Positions 54,499 through 63,829 of a stretch of DNA of 64,000 bases are shown piece after piece. The position numbers and the translations under genes were made by a program. Origin of the DNA: Mesorhizobium denitrificans (lineage in GTDB: Bacteria; Pseudomonadota; Alphaproteobacteria; Rhizobiales; Rhizobiaceae); assembly GCF_003403035.1 (NCBI RefSeq), contig NZ_QURN01000004.1, positions 62,001 through 126,000 on the forward strand, written 5' to 3'. The stretch's first letter is position 1. Every line of letters begins with the position of its first letter. Below the pieces are notes generated by a model. That model made no database searches. It was not told the DNA's origin and saw nothing but the letters and a program-made list of their open reading frames with translations.

Positions 54499-55284
54499 AT
54501 GGCCGCGCCGATCATCGAGATCGAAAGCATCAGCAAGAGCTTTGGCGCCTTCCAGGTGCTGGATCAGCTCTCGATGCAGGTAATGCCGGGCGAGAAGCTT
54601 GCGCTGATCGGGCCATCGGGGTCGGGCAAGACGACCATCCTGCGTATTCTCATGACGCTGGAGCGCATCGATGGCGGACATATTCGCATCGAGGGCGAGG
54701 AACTTTATCACATGTCGAAGAACGGCGGCCTCGCGCCCGCTGATGAGAAGCACCTGACCAAGATGCGTCAGAAGATCGGCATGGTGTTTCAGCTCTTCAA
54801 TCTGTTTCCGCATATGAGCGTACTCGACAATGTCACGCTTGCTCCGATCCTGACGAAAGGCGTCTCGCGCGCTGATGCCCGTAAGCGGGCGATGGAATTG
54901 CTCGACATGGTGGGCATGTCGGCCAAGGCAGATGCCATGCCCTCGCAATTGTCAGGCGGGCAGAAGCAGCGTGTGGCGATCGCTCGGGCTCTCGCGCTCT
55001 CGCCAAAGATCATGCTGTTTGACGAAGTCACGTCGGCACTCGATCCCGAACTGGTTGAGGAAGTCCTGAACGTCATGCGCAAGCTGGCGGCTGAAACCGA
55101 CATGACCATGCTTCTGGTCACGCATGAAATGGGCTTCGCGCACGACTTTGCCGACCGCGTACTTTTCTTCGATCGCGGACGGATCGTCGAGGAAGGCAAG
55201 CCCGATGATATTTTCCGTCATCCCAAGCAGGAGAGGACGCAGACTTTCCTGCGCAAGATCATCGCGGCCGGGCATCGCGTCTGA
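54499..55284 (+). CDS. ehuA: Ectoine/hydroxyectoine ABC transporter ATP-binding protein EhuA
   Basis: A 261-residue polar-amino-acid-type ABC ATPase: Walker [10 protein letters not shown] (38-46), signature LSGGQKQR near 151, Walker [15 protein letters not shown] and the H-loop VTHEMGFA. It opens the ehuABCD-eutABCDE operon, and the following genes supply binding protein and permeases for compatible-solute uptake. Specificity is from gene context. Confidence 0.92.
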   Translation: MAAPIIEIESISKSFGAFQVLDQLSMQVMPGEKLALIGPSGSGKTTILRILMTLERIDGGHIRIEGEELYHMSKNGGLAPADEKHLTKMRQKIGMVFQLFNLFPHMSVLDNVTLAPILTKGVSRADARKRAMELLDMVGMSAKADAMPSQLSGGQKQRVAIARALALSPKIMLFDEVTSALDPELVEEVLNVMRKLAAETDMTMLLVTHEMGFAHDFADRVLFFDRGRIVEEGKPDDIFRHPKQERTQTFLRKIIAAGHRV

Positions 55285-55295
55285 CCGCATGTAGC

Positions 55296-55313
55296 GCGGT
55301 CTGGGAGGACCGC
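55296..55313 (+). other. Intercistronic hairpin between ehuA and ehuB
   Basis: GCGGTC / GACCGC stem with a 6-base loop, no T tract. Such hairpins before the binding-protein gene can adjust mRNA stability so that the binding protein is made in excess; this role is inferred. Confidence 0.45.
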
Positions 55314-55356
55314 ACCCGCTGTAAAACTGAAAACAACTCCGAAGGAGCCGGGAACA

Positions 55357-56211
55357 ATGAAGAAATTTGCAATTCTGGGTGGGATGGGCGCCGCCGCCGT
55401 CGCCGCCATCATTGCCGTCACAATGCCGTCCACCGCGCAAGATGACGCCAAGCTGGAACAGTTGCGCGCTCAGGGCTTTGCGCGCGTCGCAATCGCGAAT
55501 GAGCCGCCCTACACGGCCGTCGCAGCAGACGGCAAGGTATCAGGCGCAGCTCCGGACGTCGCTCGTGTGATCTTCCAGCATCTTGGCGTGCCGGACATCG
55601 TCGCCTCGATCTCCGAATATGGCGCAATGATCCCCGGCCTGCAGGCAGGGCGTTTTGACGTTGTCACCGCGGGCCTGTTCATGAAGCCGGAGCGCTGCGC
55701 AGCGGTCGCCTACTCCGAGCCGGTCCTGTGCGACGCGGAAGCCCTCCTTGTAAAGAAGGGCAATCCGAAAGGCTTCAAATCCTATGGCGACATTGCCAAG
55801 GACACGTCTGCAACCGTAGGCGCGCCGGGCGGCGGTACGGAGGAAAAGCTCGCGCTCGAAGCGGGCGTTCCGCGTGACCGCGTCGTCGTGGTTCCAGACG
55901 GGCAAAGCGGCCTGAAAATGGTTCAGGACGGCCGCATAGACGCCTATTCGCTGCCGGTTCTTTCCATCAACGACCTTATCAAGAAGGCGAACGACCCGAA
56001 TCTCGAGGTGATCGCGCCAGTCGAAGGCGCGCCGGTCTATTGCGACGGCGCGGCATTCAAGAAAGGCGACGAGGCCCTGCGCGATGCCTTCAACGTCGAG
56101 TTGGCGAAGCTGAAGAAATCCGGTGAATTCGCCAAGATCATCGAGCCTTACGGCTTCTCCGCTGCCGCGGCCATGTCCACGACGATGGAAAAGCTCTGCG
56201 CAGCTAAATAA
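55357..56211 (+). CDS. ehuB: Ectoine/hydroxyectoine-binding protein EhuB
   Basis: A 284-residue periplasmic solute-binding protein of the amino-acid family with a signal peptide ending near AQ-D29, then FARVAIANEPPYTAV and the two-lobed pattern GAAPDVARVIFQHLG and FDVVTAGLFMKPERC. EhuB binds ectoine and 5-hydroxyectoine in Sinorhizobium meliloti. GAAGGAG precedes the ATG. The assignment rests on the following permease and eut genes. Confidence 0.92.
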   Translation: MKKFAILGGMGAAAVAAIIAVTMPSTAQDDAKLEQLRAQGFARVAIANEPPYTAVAADGKVSGAAPDVARVIFQHLGVPDIVASISEYGAMIPGLQAGRFDVVTAGLFMKPERCAAVAYSEPVLCDAEALLVKKGNPKGFKSYGDIAKDTSATVGAPGGGTEEKLALEAGVPRDRVVVVPDGQSGLKMVQDGRIDAYSLPVLSINDLIKKANDPNLEVIAPVEGAPVYCDGAAFKKGDEALRDAFNVELAKLKKSGEFAKIIEPYGFSAAAAMSTTMEKLCAAK

Positions 56212-56294
56212 CCTTAATCGGCGGCAGAACGAGGAAGCGCATGCCGCCTCGTTCTGCCCGCTCGCATTTTCCGCAACACGGAACCAAGCCATTC

Positions 56295-56954
56295 ATGATC
56301 GACTGGTCCGGTTATCTCAGTCTCATCCTGCAAGGCGCCGTCGTCACGGTGCAACTCACTGTGATGGGCTCCATCCTCGCGCTGATCGTCGCGTTCATCG
56401 CTGGCCTCGGTCGCATTTCGCGCTTTGCGATCCTGCGCTGGCTGGCAACCGCCTATATCGAGTTTTTTCGCGGCACGTCGATTTTCGTGCAGCTTTTCTT
56501 CGCCTATTTCGTGCTGCCCTTCATGGGAATTTCGCTGACGCCGCTTCAGGCTGGCGTTCTGGCCCTTGGTCTGAATGTCGGCGCATACGCCGCTGAAGTG
56601 GTGCGCGGTGCGATCCTGTCGGTCGGCCGGGAGCAATATGAAGCCTGTACCGCGCTCAACCTGTCGCGGTGGCAATGCATGCGAAAGGTGATCCTGCCGC
56701 AGGCGCTTCTGGTCATGCTGCCTACCTTCGGCAACAACGCCATCGAGTTGCTCAAGGCGACCTCCGTCGTCTCGCTGATCTCGCTCGCCGACATGACCTT
56801 TCAGGCTAATATTGTGCGTTCGCAGACGGGCAGCACGCTCATTCCCTTTGCGACGATCCTGTTCCTCTATTTCGTCTTCGCTTTGTTGATTTCCTTCGGT
56901 GTGCGGGCACTCGAAAGGCACATGGCGCGCGGCCTCGATGGAGTGCGCACCTGA
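56295..56954 (+). CDS. ehuC: Ectoine/hydroxyectoine ABC permease EhuC
   Basis: A 219-residue His/Glu/Gln/Arg-opine-type permease with about five membrane segments and the EAA-like loop ILSVGREQYEACTALNLS in the cytoplasmic part. The ATG was chosen because a longer frame begins inside the ehuB-ehuC gap. Its stop shares one base with the ehuD start. Confidence 0.9.
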   Translation: MIDWSGYLSLILQGAVVTVQLTVMGSILALIVAFIAGLGRISRFAILRWLATAYIEFFRGTSIFVQLFFAYFVLPFMGISLTPLQAGVLALGLNVGAYAAEVVRGAILSVGREQYEACTALNLSRWQCMRKVILPQALLVMLPTFGNNAIELLKATSVVSLISLADMTFQANIVRSQTGSTLIPFATILFLYFVFALLISFGVRALERHMARGLDGVRT

Positions 56955-57613
56955 TGGAATGGGATTGGAACTTCGTCTGGCAAATTTTTCCGACCCTGCT
57001 TCAGGGCGTAAAAATCACCATCATCGCGACATTGCTTGGCTCGGTCCTGGCTGTTTTCGTTGGGCTCGCCATCGCGCTGCTGCGCCGTTCACCAAACAGG
57101 CTGGTTTCGACGACAACCGGCTTCATCGCTGAATTCATTCGTGGCACCCCGCTGCTGGTCCAGCTCTATTTCATCTTCTACGTATTGCCGGACATCGGCA
57201 TCCTCCTGCCGCCCCTGGTGGCAGGTGTTATCGGCCTCGGCCTGCACTATGGAACCTACACCGCGGAAGTCTATCGCGCTGGAATCGACAACGTGCCGCG
57301 CGGCCAGTGGGAGGCTGCAAAAGCCTGCAACCTGACCGCCCGCCAGACATGGACGCGCATCATACTGCCGCAAGCCATTCCGCCCATGATGCCGGCGCTG
57401 GCCAATTACTTCATCGCCATGTTCAAGGAAACGCCGCTGCTTTCCGCAATCACAGTGCTGGAACTGATGAATCAGGCAAAAAGCGTCGCGAACACTTACT
57501 ATCGCTACATCGAGCCAATCACGCTCGTCGGCGTATTTTTCCTGACCATCAGCCTGATCTCCGTTGTCGTGCTCCGCTGGCTCGAACAACGCTACGGAAG
57601 GATCGAACGATGA
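56954..57613 (+). CDS. ehuD: Ectoine/hydroxyectoine ABC permease EhuD
   Basis: A 219-residue permease paralogous to EhuC with the EAA-like segment IDNVPRGQWEAAKACNLTA and about five membrane segments. It completes the EhuABCD importer. Overlaps ehuC by one base and eutA by four. Confidence 0.92.
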   Translation: MEWDWNFVWQIFPTLLQGVKITIIATLLGSVLAVFVGLAIALLRRSPNRLVSTTTGFIAEFIRGTPLLVQLYFIFYVLPDIGILLPPLVAGVIGLGLHYGTYTAEVYRAGIDNVPRGQWEAAKACNLTARQTWTRIILPQAIPPMMPALANYFIAMFKETPLLSAITVLELMNQAKSVANTYYRYIEPITLVGVFFLTISLISVVVLRWLEQRYGRIER

Positions 57614-58401
57614 CCGCACATGCAAGTCCGCCAGTGGAAATCGAGCTTCGCGCCGAGCGTCCAGCCCTTGATGATCGTCCTTTGGCAAAACGCGTGGGTC
57701 TGGTGATCCTTGCGACCGACCACACCACCGAGCCAGATTTCCAGCGCATGGTCGCCAGCGACCGCATCGGCGTCTATGTCGCCCGTATCGCTTACGCCAA
57801 TCCCACAACGCCGGAGAATTTGCGGCGTATGTTGCCATCGCTCACAGAGGCCGCATCGCTCATCCTGCCAAACGAAACGCTCGACGCGATTTGCTATTCC
57901 TGCACCTCCGCTTCCGCAGTCATCGGCGAGAGCGAAGTCGAACGCGCCCTGCACAAGTCAAAGCCCGGTGTGCCGGTTATTACGCCAACTCACGCAGTGA
58001 CAACCGGACTAAAGGTATTGGGCGCGCAACGCATCAGCGTACTTACCCCCTACACGATAGAGACGAGCCGACCGATGGCGAACTACCTGACGGGCGAAGG
58101 TTTCCATATCGACCGATTCACCTGCCTCGGGTTCGACGACGACCGTGAGATGGCTCGCATCAAGCCCGATGCGCTGGTTGACCTTGCGCGCGAGGCGACG
58201 CACCCGGATTCCGATGCCTTGTTCATTTCCTGCACAGCCGTGCGCGCCGCCGTGGCGGTGCCGCAGATCGAGGCCGCCATCGGACGTCCGGTGGTCAGCA
58301 GCAATCTGGCAACGGCATGGATGTGCCTGCGCCTTTGCGGCGAAACGGCCTTCACGCCGAAACTTGGGCGACTGATGGAACAGGCGCTGCCATCGCCATG
58401 A
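57610..58401 (+). CDS. eutA: Ectoine utilization protein EutA (Asp/Glu racemase fold)
   Basis: A 263-residue protein of the arylmalonate decarboxylase / Asp-Glu racemase fold, with the paired cysteine-containing motifs CYSCTSAS and FISCTAVRA. EutABC together are held to convert 5-hydroxyectoine to ectoine. The four-base ATGA overlaps with ehuD and eutB mark one translationally coupled operon. Confidence 0.9.
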   Translation: MTAHASPPVEIELRAERPALDDRPLAKRVGLVILATDHTTEPDFQRMVASDRIGVYVARIAYANPTTPENLRRMLPSLTEAASLILPNETLDAICYSCTSASAVIGESEVERALHKSKPGVPVITPTHAVTTGLKVLGAQRISVLTPYTIETSRPMANYLTGEGFHIDRFTCLGFDDDREMARIKPDALVDLAREATHPDSDALFISCTAVRAAVAVPQIEAAIGRPVVSSNLATAWMCLRLCGETAFTPKLGRLMEQALPSP

Positions 58402-59408
58402 CCCCCACACTTGCCGACATAAAGGATGCGGCACGCCGCATCGCCGGGCGCATTTCGCGAACGGATATGGCTCTCTCTCCCAGCCTGACCGAGCGCATGG
58501 GATTGCCGGTCCATCTCAAGCTGGAAAGCCGCCAGACGACCGGCAGCTTCAAGCTGCGCGGCGCATCGAACGCCATTGCGCAACTCAGTGCAACGGCCCG
58601 CGGCAAAGGCGTCGTTACAGCTTCAACCGGCAACCACGGCAGGGCGCTGGCTTATGCTGCGAAGCTGGAAGGCATTCGCGCGGTGATCTGCATGTCATCT
58701 CTGGTGCCCGCCAACAAGCTCGCTGAAATCGAGCGGTTGGGAGCCGAAATCCGTATTGTCGGTGACAGTCAGGACGACGCGCAGGAAGAAGCCGAAAGGC
58801 TCGCAAGAGAGAGCGGGCTTTCGATGGTGCCGCCATTCGACGACCCGCACGTCATTGCCGGGCAAGGAACGCTCGGCCTCGAAATGATCGAGGCCGTGCC
58901 GGATGCAACGACGGTATTGGTGCAACTGTCGGGCGGCGGTCTGGCTGCCGGCATTGCCACCGCGGTCAAGGCGCTCAATCCAGACACGCGCGTCATCGGC
59001 ATTTCCATGGCGCGCGGCGCGGCGATGAAAGCAAGCATCGACGCGGGCCACCCGGTGAACGTCACGGAGCTGCCCACGCTGGCGGATTCGCTCGGCGGTG
59101 GGATCGGTCTGGACAATCGCCTGACCTTCTCCATTTGCCGGAACCTCCTCGACGATATCGTGCTGCTGTCGGAAAGCGAAATAGCCGCCGGTATTCGCCA
59201 TCTCTACGCAGTCGAACGCGAAATAGCCGAAGGCGCCGGCGCGGTCGGCGTGGCGGCGTTGCTTGCCGGGAAAATCAACGCGCAAGGCCCGATAGTCACA
59301 CTCGTTTCCGGACGAAACATCGACATGACGCTGCACCGCAAGATCGTGGACGGCGACGCAACTGAATTCGAACGGCTCGACACCCAACGGAATGGAAGGG
59401 CAGCCTGA
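58398..59408 (+). CDS. eutB: Hydroxyectoine utilization dehydratase EutB (PLP, threonine-dehydratase-like)
   Basis: A 336-residue fold-type II PLP enzyme related to threonine dehydratase. PLP-Lys52 lies in TGSFKLRGA, and the STGNHG phosphate-side loop and QLSGGGLAAGI (PLP-phosphate Gly-rich loop) are present. Acts in hydroxyectoine breakdown with EutA and EutC. No ACT-like regulatory domain follows the catalytic part. Confidence 0.91.
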   Translation: MTPTLADIKDAARRIAGRISRTDMALSPSLTERMGLPVHLKLESRQTTGSFKLRGASNAIAQLSATARGKGVVTASTGNHGRALAYAAKLEGIRAVICMSSLVPANKLAEIERLGAEIRIVGDSQDDAQEEAERLARESGLSMVPPFDDPHVIAGQGTLGLEMIEAVPDATTVLVQLSGGGLAAGIATAVKALNPDTRVIGISMARGAAMKASIDAGHPVNVTELPTLADSLGGGIGLDNRLTFSICRNLLDDIVLLSESEIAAGIRHLYAVEREIAEGAGAVGVAALLAGKINAQGPIVTLVSGRNIDMTLHRKIVDGDATEFERLDTQRNGRAA

Positions 59409-60400
59409 TGCCGCGCATGACCATTCTCACCGAGGCCGATCTGCGCAAGATCGTCCGGCTCGATCTGGACGCGGTCGCCGCTGTGGAAAACGCATTCCGC
59501 GCGCTGGCGACCGAAGCTGTCGCCATGCCGCCGATCCTGCGTCTAGACATTCCCGAACATCGCGGCGAGGTCGACGTCAAGACCGCCTATGTCCCAGGCA
59601 TCGACGGTTTCGCGATCAAGATCAGCCCCGGCTTCTTCGACAATCCGAAGCTCGGCCTGCCTTCCCTCAACGGCATGATGGTGCTGCTGTCGTCGAAAAC
59701 CGGCCTCGTCGAAGCGCTACTCCTCGACAATGGCTACTTGACCGATATCCGCACAGCTGCCGCCGGAGCCGTTGCGGCCAAGCACCTGTCGCGGTCGGAT
59801 TCATCCGTTGCCGCAATTATCGGCGCAGGCGTTCAGGCGCGGCTTCAACTGGAAGCGCTCAAGCTCGTGCGGCCCATCGAAACCGCCCGCATCTGGGCAC
59901 GCGACGCAGGCAAGGCTCTACAAGCCGCTTCCGACCTCAGCGAAAAACTTGGGATCAAGGTCGAGGCCGCATCCGACGTCGCGCGCGCTGTCGCCGGTGC
60001 CGACATCATTGTCACCACCACCCCGGCAACCGAGCCGATCATCAAGGCCGAGCACCTTGCACCCGGCCAGCACCTGACTGCGATGGGATCCGATTCCGAA
60101 CACAAGAACGAGATCGCGCCTGCGGCCATCACCCACGCTGACCTCTATGTCGCGGACAGCGCGAAGCAGACGCGCCGGCTGGGCGAACTACATCACGCCA
60201 TTGCGGCCGGGCTCATCAATGCGGATGCAGACACAGCAGAACTCGGCGCGGTCGTCGCCGGAAAGATCGCGGGCCGGCTGAGTGCCCGCGACCTGACGAT
60301 AGCGGATCTGACGGGAACCGGCGTGCAGGACACAGCAATTGCAACGCTCGCCCGCGACCGCGCCCGAACCGTTGGCGCAGGCACACCTTTCGAAAGTTGA
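59408..60400 (+). CDS. eutC: Ectoine utilization protein EutC (ornithine cyclodeaminase family)
   Basis: A 330-residue NAD-dependent enzyme of the ornithine cyclodeaminase/mu-crystallin family, with GMMVLLSSKTGLVEALLLDNGYLTDIRTAAAG in pieces, and the Rossmann turn IGAGVQARLQ. Partner of EutA and EutB. It starts on the last base of the eutB stop; a 36-base gap with a new RBS (GAGGAAA) follows before eutD. Confidence 0.91.
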   Translation: MPRMTILTEADLRKIVRLDLDAVAAVENAFRALATEAVAMPPILRLDIPEHRGEVDVKTAYVPGIDGFAIKISPGFFDNPKLGLPSLNGMMVLLSSKTGLVEALLLDNGYLTDIRTAAAGAVAAKHLSRSDSSVAAIIGAGVQARLQLEALKLVRPIETARIWARDAGKALQAASDLSEKLGIKVEAASDVARAVAGADIIVTTTPATEPIIKAEHLAPGQHLTAMGSDSEHKNEIAPAAITHADLYVADSAKQTRRLGELHHAIAAGLINADADTAELGAVVAGKIAGRLSARDLTIADLTGTGVQDTAIATLARDRARTVGAGTPFES

Positions 60401-60436
60401 ATTGAGGGGCGCACCCGCCCATGACGAGGAAATGAA

Positions 60437-61618
60437 ATGGTCGAACCCAATCTGAAATTCACCCGTGCGGAATTTGCCGACCGTCTCGCAAAGACGCGCC
60501 GCGCCATGCAAGCCAGGGGCGTAGACCTGCTCATCTGCTCCGATCCGTCAAACATGAACTGGCTTACCGGCTATGACGGTTGGTCGTTCTATGTTCATCA
60601 GGCAGTTCTGGTTCCGCCGGATGGCGAACCTGTCTGGTATGGCCGTGGCCAGGACGCCAATGGCGCGAAGCGCACCGCCTACCTCAACCATGACAACATC
60701 ATCGGCTATGCTGATCACTACGTTCAGTCCACCGAGCGCCACCCGATGGACTACCTTTCTCAAGTGATCGCCGAGCGCGGCTGGGACAAGCTCACCATTG
60801 GCGTCGAGATGGACAATTACTGGTTTTCCGCTGCCGCTTTCGCGTCCCTCCAGCGCCACTTGCCTAACGCCAGATTCGTGGACGCCACCGCGCTGGTAAA
60901 CTGGCAGCGCGCCGTGAAAAGCCCCACCGAAATCGACTACATGCGCAAGGCCGCCCGAATCGTGGAAGCCATGCACCAGCGCATTTTCGACAAGATCGAG
61001 GTCGGCATGAGAAAATGCGATCTCGTAGCGGAAATATATGATGCAGGAACGCGCGGCGTTGACGGCGCGGGCGGCGATTATCCCGCAATCGTCCCGCTGC
61101 TGCCTTCGGGGGCGGACGCTTCGGCCCCCCACCTGACATGGGACGACAAACCCATGAAGCGCGGCGAAGGCACCTTCTTCGAGATTGCGGGCTGCTACAA
61201 TCGCTACCACGTGCCGCTGTCGCGCACCGTCTTTCTGGGTAAGCCGACGCAGGCCTTTCTCGATGCGGAAAAGGCGACACTCGAAGGCATGGAGGCGGGC
61301 CTCGCGGCCGCTAAGCCCGGCAACACCTGCGAGGATATCGCCAACGGTTTCTTCGCGGTCCTGAAGAAATACGGCATCGTAAAGGACAATCGCACCGGCT
61401 ATCCGATCGGCGTTTCCTATCCGCCCGATTGGGGCGAGCGCACCATGAGCCTGCGCCCCGGCGACCGTTCCGAACTCAAGCCCGGCATGACCTTCCATTT
61501 CATGACGGGACTATGGCTGGAAACGATGGGTTTGGAGATAACCGAGTCGATCCTGATCACGGATACGGGTGTCGAATGCCTCGCGAACGTTCCGCGAAAG
61601 CTCTTCGTGAAGGACTAA
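60437..61618 (+). CDS. doeA: Ectoine hydrolase DoeA/EutD (M24 peptidase fold)
   Basis: A 393-residue pita-bread-fold protein related to Xaa-Pro dipeptidases, opening ectoine's ring to N-acetyl-L-2,4-diaminobutyrate. N-terminal creatinase-like domain (LICSDPSNMNWLTGYDGW), then the M24 core (FFEIAGCYNRYHVPLSRTVFLG in pieces, and SELKPGMTFHF). Several metal-ligand positions of true M24 peptidases are absent, as known for ectoine hydrolases. A good RBS precedes it. Confidence 0.93.
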   Translation: MVEPNLKFTRAEFADRLAKTRRAMQARGVDLLICSDPSNMNWLTGYDGWSFYVHQAVLVPPDGEPVWYGRGQDANGAKRTAYLNHDNIIGYADHYVQSTERHPMDYLSQVIAERGWDKLTIGVEMDNYWFSAAAFASLQRHLPNARFVDATALVNWQRAVKSPTEIDYMRKAARIVEAMHQRIFDKIEVGMRKCDLVAEIYDAGTRGVDGAGGDYPAIVPLLPSGADASAPHLTWDDKPMKRGEGTFFEIAGCYNRYHVPLSRTVFLGKPTQAFLDAEKATLEGMEAGLAAAKPGNTCEDIANGFFAVLKKYGIVKDNRTGYPIGVSYPPDWGERTMSLRPGDRSELKPGMTFHFMTGLWLETMGLEITESILITDTGVECLANVPRKLFVKD

Positions 61619-61624
61619 TCGATC

Positions 61625-62617
61625 ATGAAGGCCAATCCAATTTCGCCAACCATTCCACTCGACGCAGAAGGTGTCCATCACGGCCACCTTCGCCTGCCCT
61701 ATAGCCGCGACGATTCGGCCTGGGGCTCCGTGATGATCCCCATATGCGTCGTGAGAAACGGCTCAGGTCCAACTGCACTGCTTACCGGCGGCAACCACGG
61801 CGATGAATATGAAGGACCGCTGGCGTTGTTCGATCTCGCACGCAACCTGGCCGCAAAGGATGTATCGGGCACGGTCATCATCGTGCCCGCGATGAACTAT
61901 CCGGCATTCCGTGCCGGAACGCGAACTTCCCCCATCGACAAGGGCAACATGAACCGCGCCTTCCCCGGCGCTCCCGATGGCTCGGTAACGCAGAAGATCG
62001 CCGACTTCTTCCAACGCGAATTGCTGCCTCGTGCCGACATCGTGCTCGATTTCCATTCCGGCGGAAAAACACTTGATTTCCTGCCATTCTGCGCGGGCCA
62101 CATACTGCCCGACAAGAAGAAGGAGGCGGAGACCTTCGCTGCTGTCGAGGCATTCGGCGCACCATATTCCATGCGCATGACGGAGATTGACGCCGTTGGC
62201 ATGTACGATACCGCCGCCGAAGATATGGGAAAGATTTTCGTCACCACAGAACTTGGCGGCGGCGGCACTGCGCGTGCTGAAACCGTTCGCATCGCCCGCC
62301 TGGGTGTCGCCAATGTGCTCAAACACGCAGGAATCCTGCGCGGAGCGGTCGAAACTTCACCGACGCAGTGGCTCGACATGCCGGAAGGCTGTTTCTCCTT
62401 TGCCGAGAATGACGGCATGGTGGAGCCGATGGTTGATCTGGGTGAGCCAGTTGCAGCAGGCAGCACGGTAGCACGCATCTGGCCCGTCGGACGGACGGGA
62501 ACCGACCCCGTCGAAGTCAAAGCGCGGATTTCAGGAATGCTGATCGCACGACACTTCCCCGGCCTGACCCAGAGCGGCGACTGCGTTGCAGTTGTCGCCA
62601 CGCAGGTTGTCCCTTAG
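61625..62617 (+). CDS. doeB: N-acetyl-diaminobutyrate deacetylase DoeB/EutE
   Basis: A 330-residue zinc enzyme of the succinylglutamate desuccinylase/aspartoacylase family that releases L-2,4-diaminobutyrate and acetate. Zinc ligands are visible as His58 and Glu61 (GGNHGDEYEG) and His144 (DFHSGG); RAFPGAPDGSVTQ is also typical. Last gene of the operon, six bases after doeA. Confidence 0.92.
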   Translation: MKANPISPTIPLDAEGVHHGHLRLPYSRDDSAWGSVMIPICVVRNGSGPTALLTGGNHGDEYEGPLALFDLARNLAAKDVSGTVIIVPAMNYPAFRAGTRTSPIDKGNMNRAFPGAPDGSVTQKIADFFQRELLPRADIVLDFHSGGKTLDFLPFCAGHILPDKKKEAETFAAVEAFGAPYSMRMTEIDAVGMYDTAAEDMGKIFVTTELGGGGTARAETVRIARLGVANVLKHAGILRGAVETSPTQWLDMPEGCFSFAENDGMVEPMVDLGEPVAAGSTVARIWPVGRTGTDPVEVKARISGMLIARHFPGLTQSGDCVAVVATQVVP

Positions 62618-62677
62618 GCGTGCCCTGAGTGAGCGATGACGTTGAGAACATCGCCTGCTGCGCGGTGTCATCCGCTT

Positions 62678-63745
62678 TCACGTATTCACGCCTTTAAGGT
62701 TGCGGACTATTGCGCGCACCATGCCGAAGAAGGTGATGATCCAGGCAGTTAGAGCGATATAGAGAAAGATGCGCGGCAACGCGGTAAGAAAGCCGAATTG
62801 CATGGCGCGATCCATCTGCAAGGTACAAGCAGCATACATGCCGAGCGGGAATACAGCGCCCCAGTAGAGCGGATCGTAGCTAAACGGAAATCGCCGATAG
62901 CCGTGGCGCCAAATGCCGAGCAGTAGCAGCATTGGAATCCACCATGTTCCGGTTGCCCAGTAGAAGAGGGTGAACCCCTTCAGGAATGGAAGCAGCGACG
63001 ACAGATAGGGCGCATGTGGCGCATTCAGGATCAGCAATGAGCCGGCAAGGGTGGAAATCGCCATAGCTCCCATATTGATCCAGTAAGGCGGCGCCAGATC
63101 GCCGGGAGAGAAGCGGAAAAAGGCATAGCGGTAGAAGATCAGCGACATCATCCAGATGTAGAGCATGCCTCCCCACAGCCACATCGACAACGCCACAAGA
63201 TTGAGTTCAAGCCGGTAGGGCTGGTCGATGCGTGCCGCCAGCAATGCGCTGGATACCGACACCGACTGGGTTGCAACTACCGCCAGCAGCCAGCTACCGG
63301 TGATGCCCTTGTCGAGGGTGGGTTTTTCCTGGCGAACGGTGAAGGCAGTGAAGATCGTGTAGGTCAGGCATATCCACAAAACGACAGCCAGCAGCCACAA
63401 GCCACGACCGATCATGAGGTTCTCTTTTAACACCATGAACTGACTGGCAAGGATGCCCGTGCCGGCTACGGTGGTGAAGTAACCAGGCCCAGTCAGGTGG
63501 GCTACCATGTCGCCGAAGAAACGGCGCGGATAACGCCACGCTCGTAAGGCAAAAAGTATGCACAGCACGACATACTGCCCGATATTGAGATAGAACAGTG
63601 CCATCGCAAGCGTCTGGTGTTCCATCATGAAGGCCGCCAGCGAGACGATGCCGGTGGCCATTACCAGCCCGAAATAGGCGGGTGACAGTTCGGCAAGGCC
63701 TGTGGTCGGCGCCTGCGGCTTGAGTGCCACGCTACCAATCGTCAT
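62678..63745 (-). CDS. TDT-family transporter (tellurite-resistance/dicarboxylate or sulfite type)
   Basis: A 355-residue membrane protein with about ten hydrophobic segments and the TDT start SPAYFGLVMATGIVSLAAF, with GPGYFTTVAGTGILASQF later. The family includes TehA, Mae1 and sulfite exporters, so the substrate is open. It converges on doeB. A possible 47-codon frame upstream stops within its start codon (63742-63885), which may couple translation, but the peptide looks unlike a real protein. Confidence 0.82.
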   Translation of the reverse strand: MTIGSVALKPQAPTTGLAELSPAYFGLVMATGIVSLAAFMMEHQTLAMALFYLNIGQYVVLCILFALRAWRYPRRFFGDMVAHLTGPGYFTTVAGTGILASQFMVLKENLMIGRGLWLLAVVLWICLTYTIFTAFTVRQEKPTLDKGITGSWLLAVVATQSVSVSSALLAARIDQPYRLELNLVALSMWLWGGMLYIWMMSLIFYRYAFFRFSPGDLAPPYWINMGAMAISTLAGSLLILNAPHAPYLSSLLPFLKGFTLFYWATGTWWIPMLLLLGIWRHGYRRFPFSYDPLYWGAVFPLGMYAACTLQMDRAMQFGFLTALPRIFLYIALTAWIITFFGMVRAIVRNLKGVNT

Positions 63746-63829
63746 GATCTTCTCGCCCGTGGTGGCTGGGGCACTCGCATTTGCGGTGCCGCTCCGGTCA
63801 TCTTTTTCTTTGCCGCAAGCGAGATGCTC

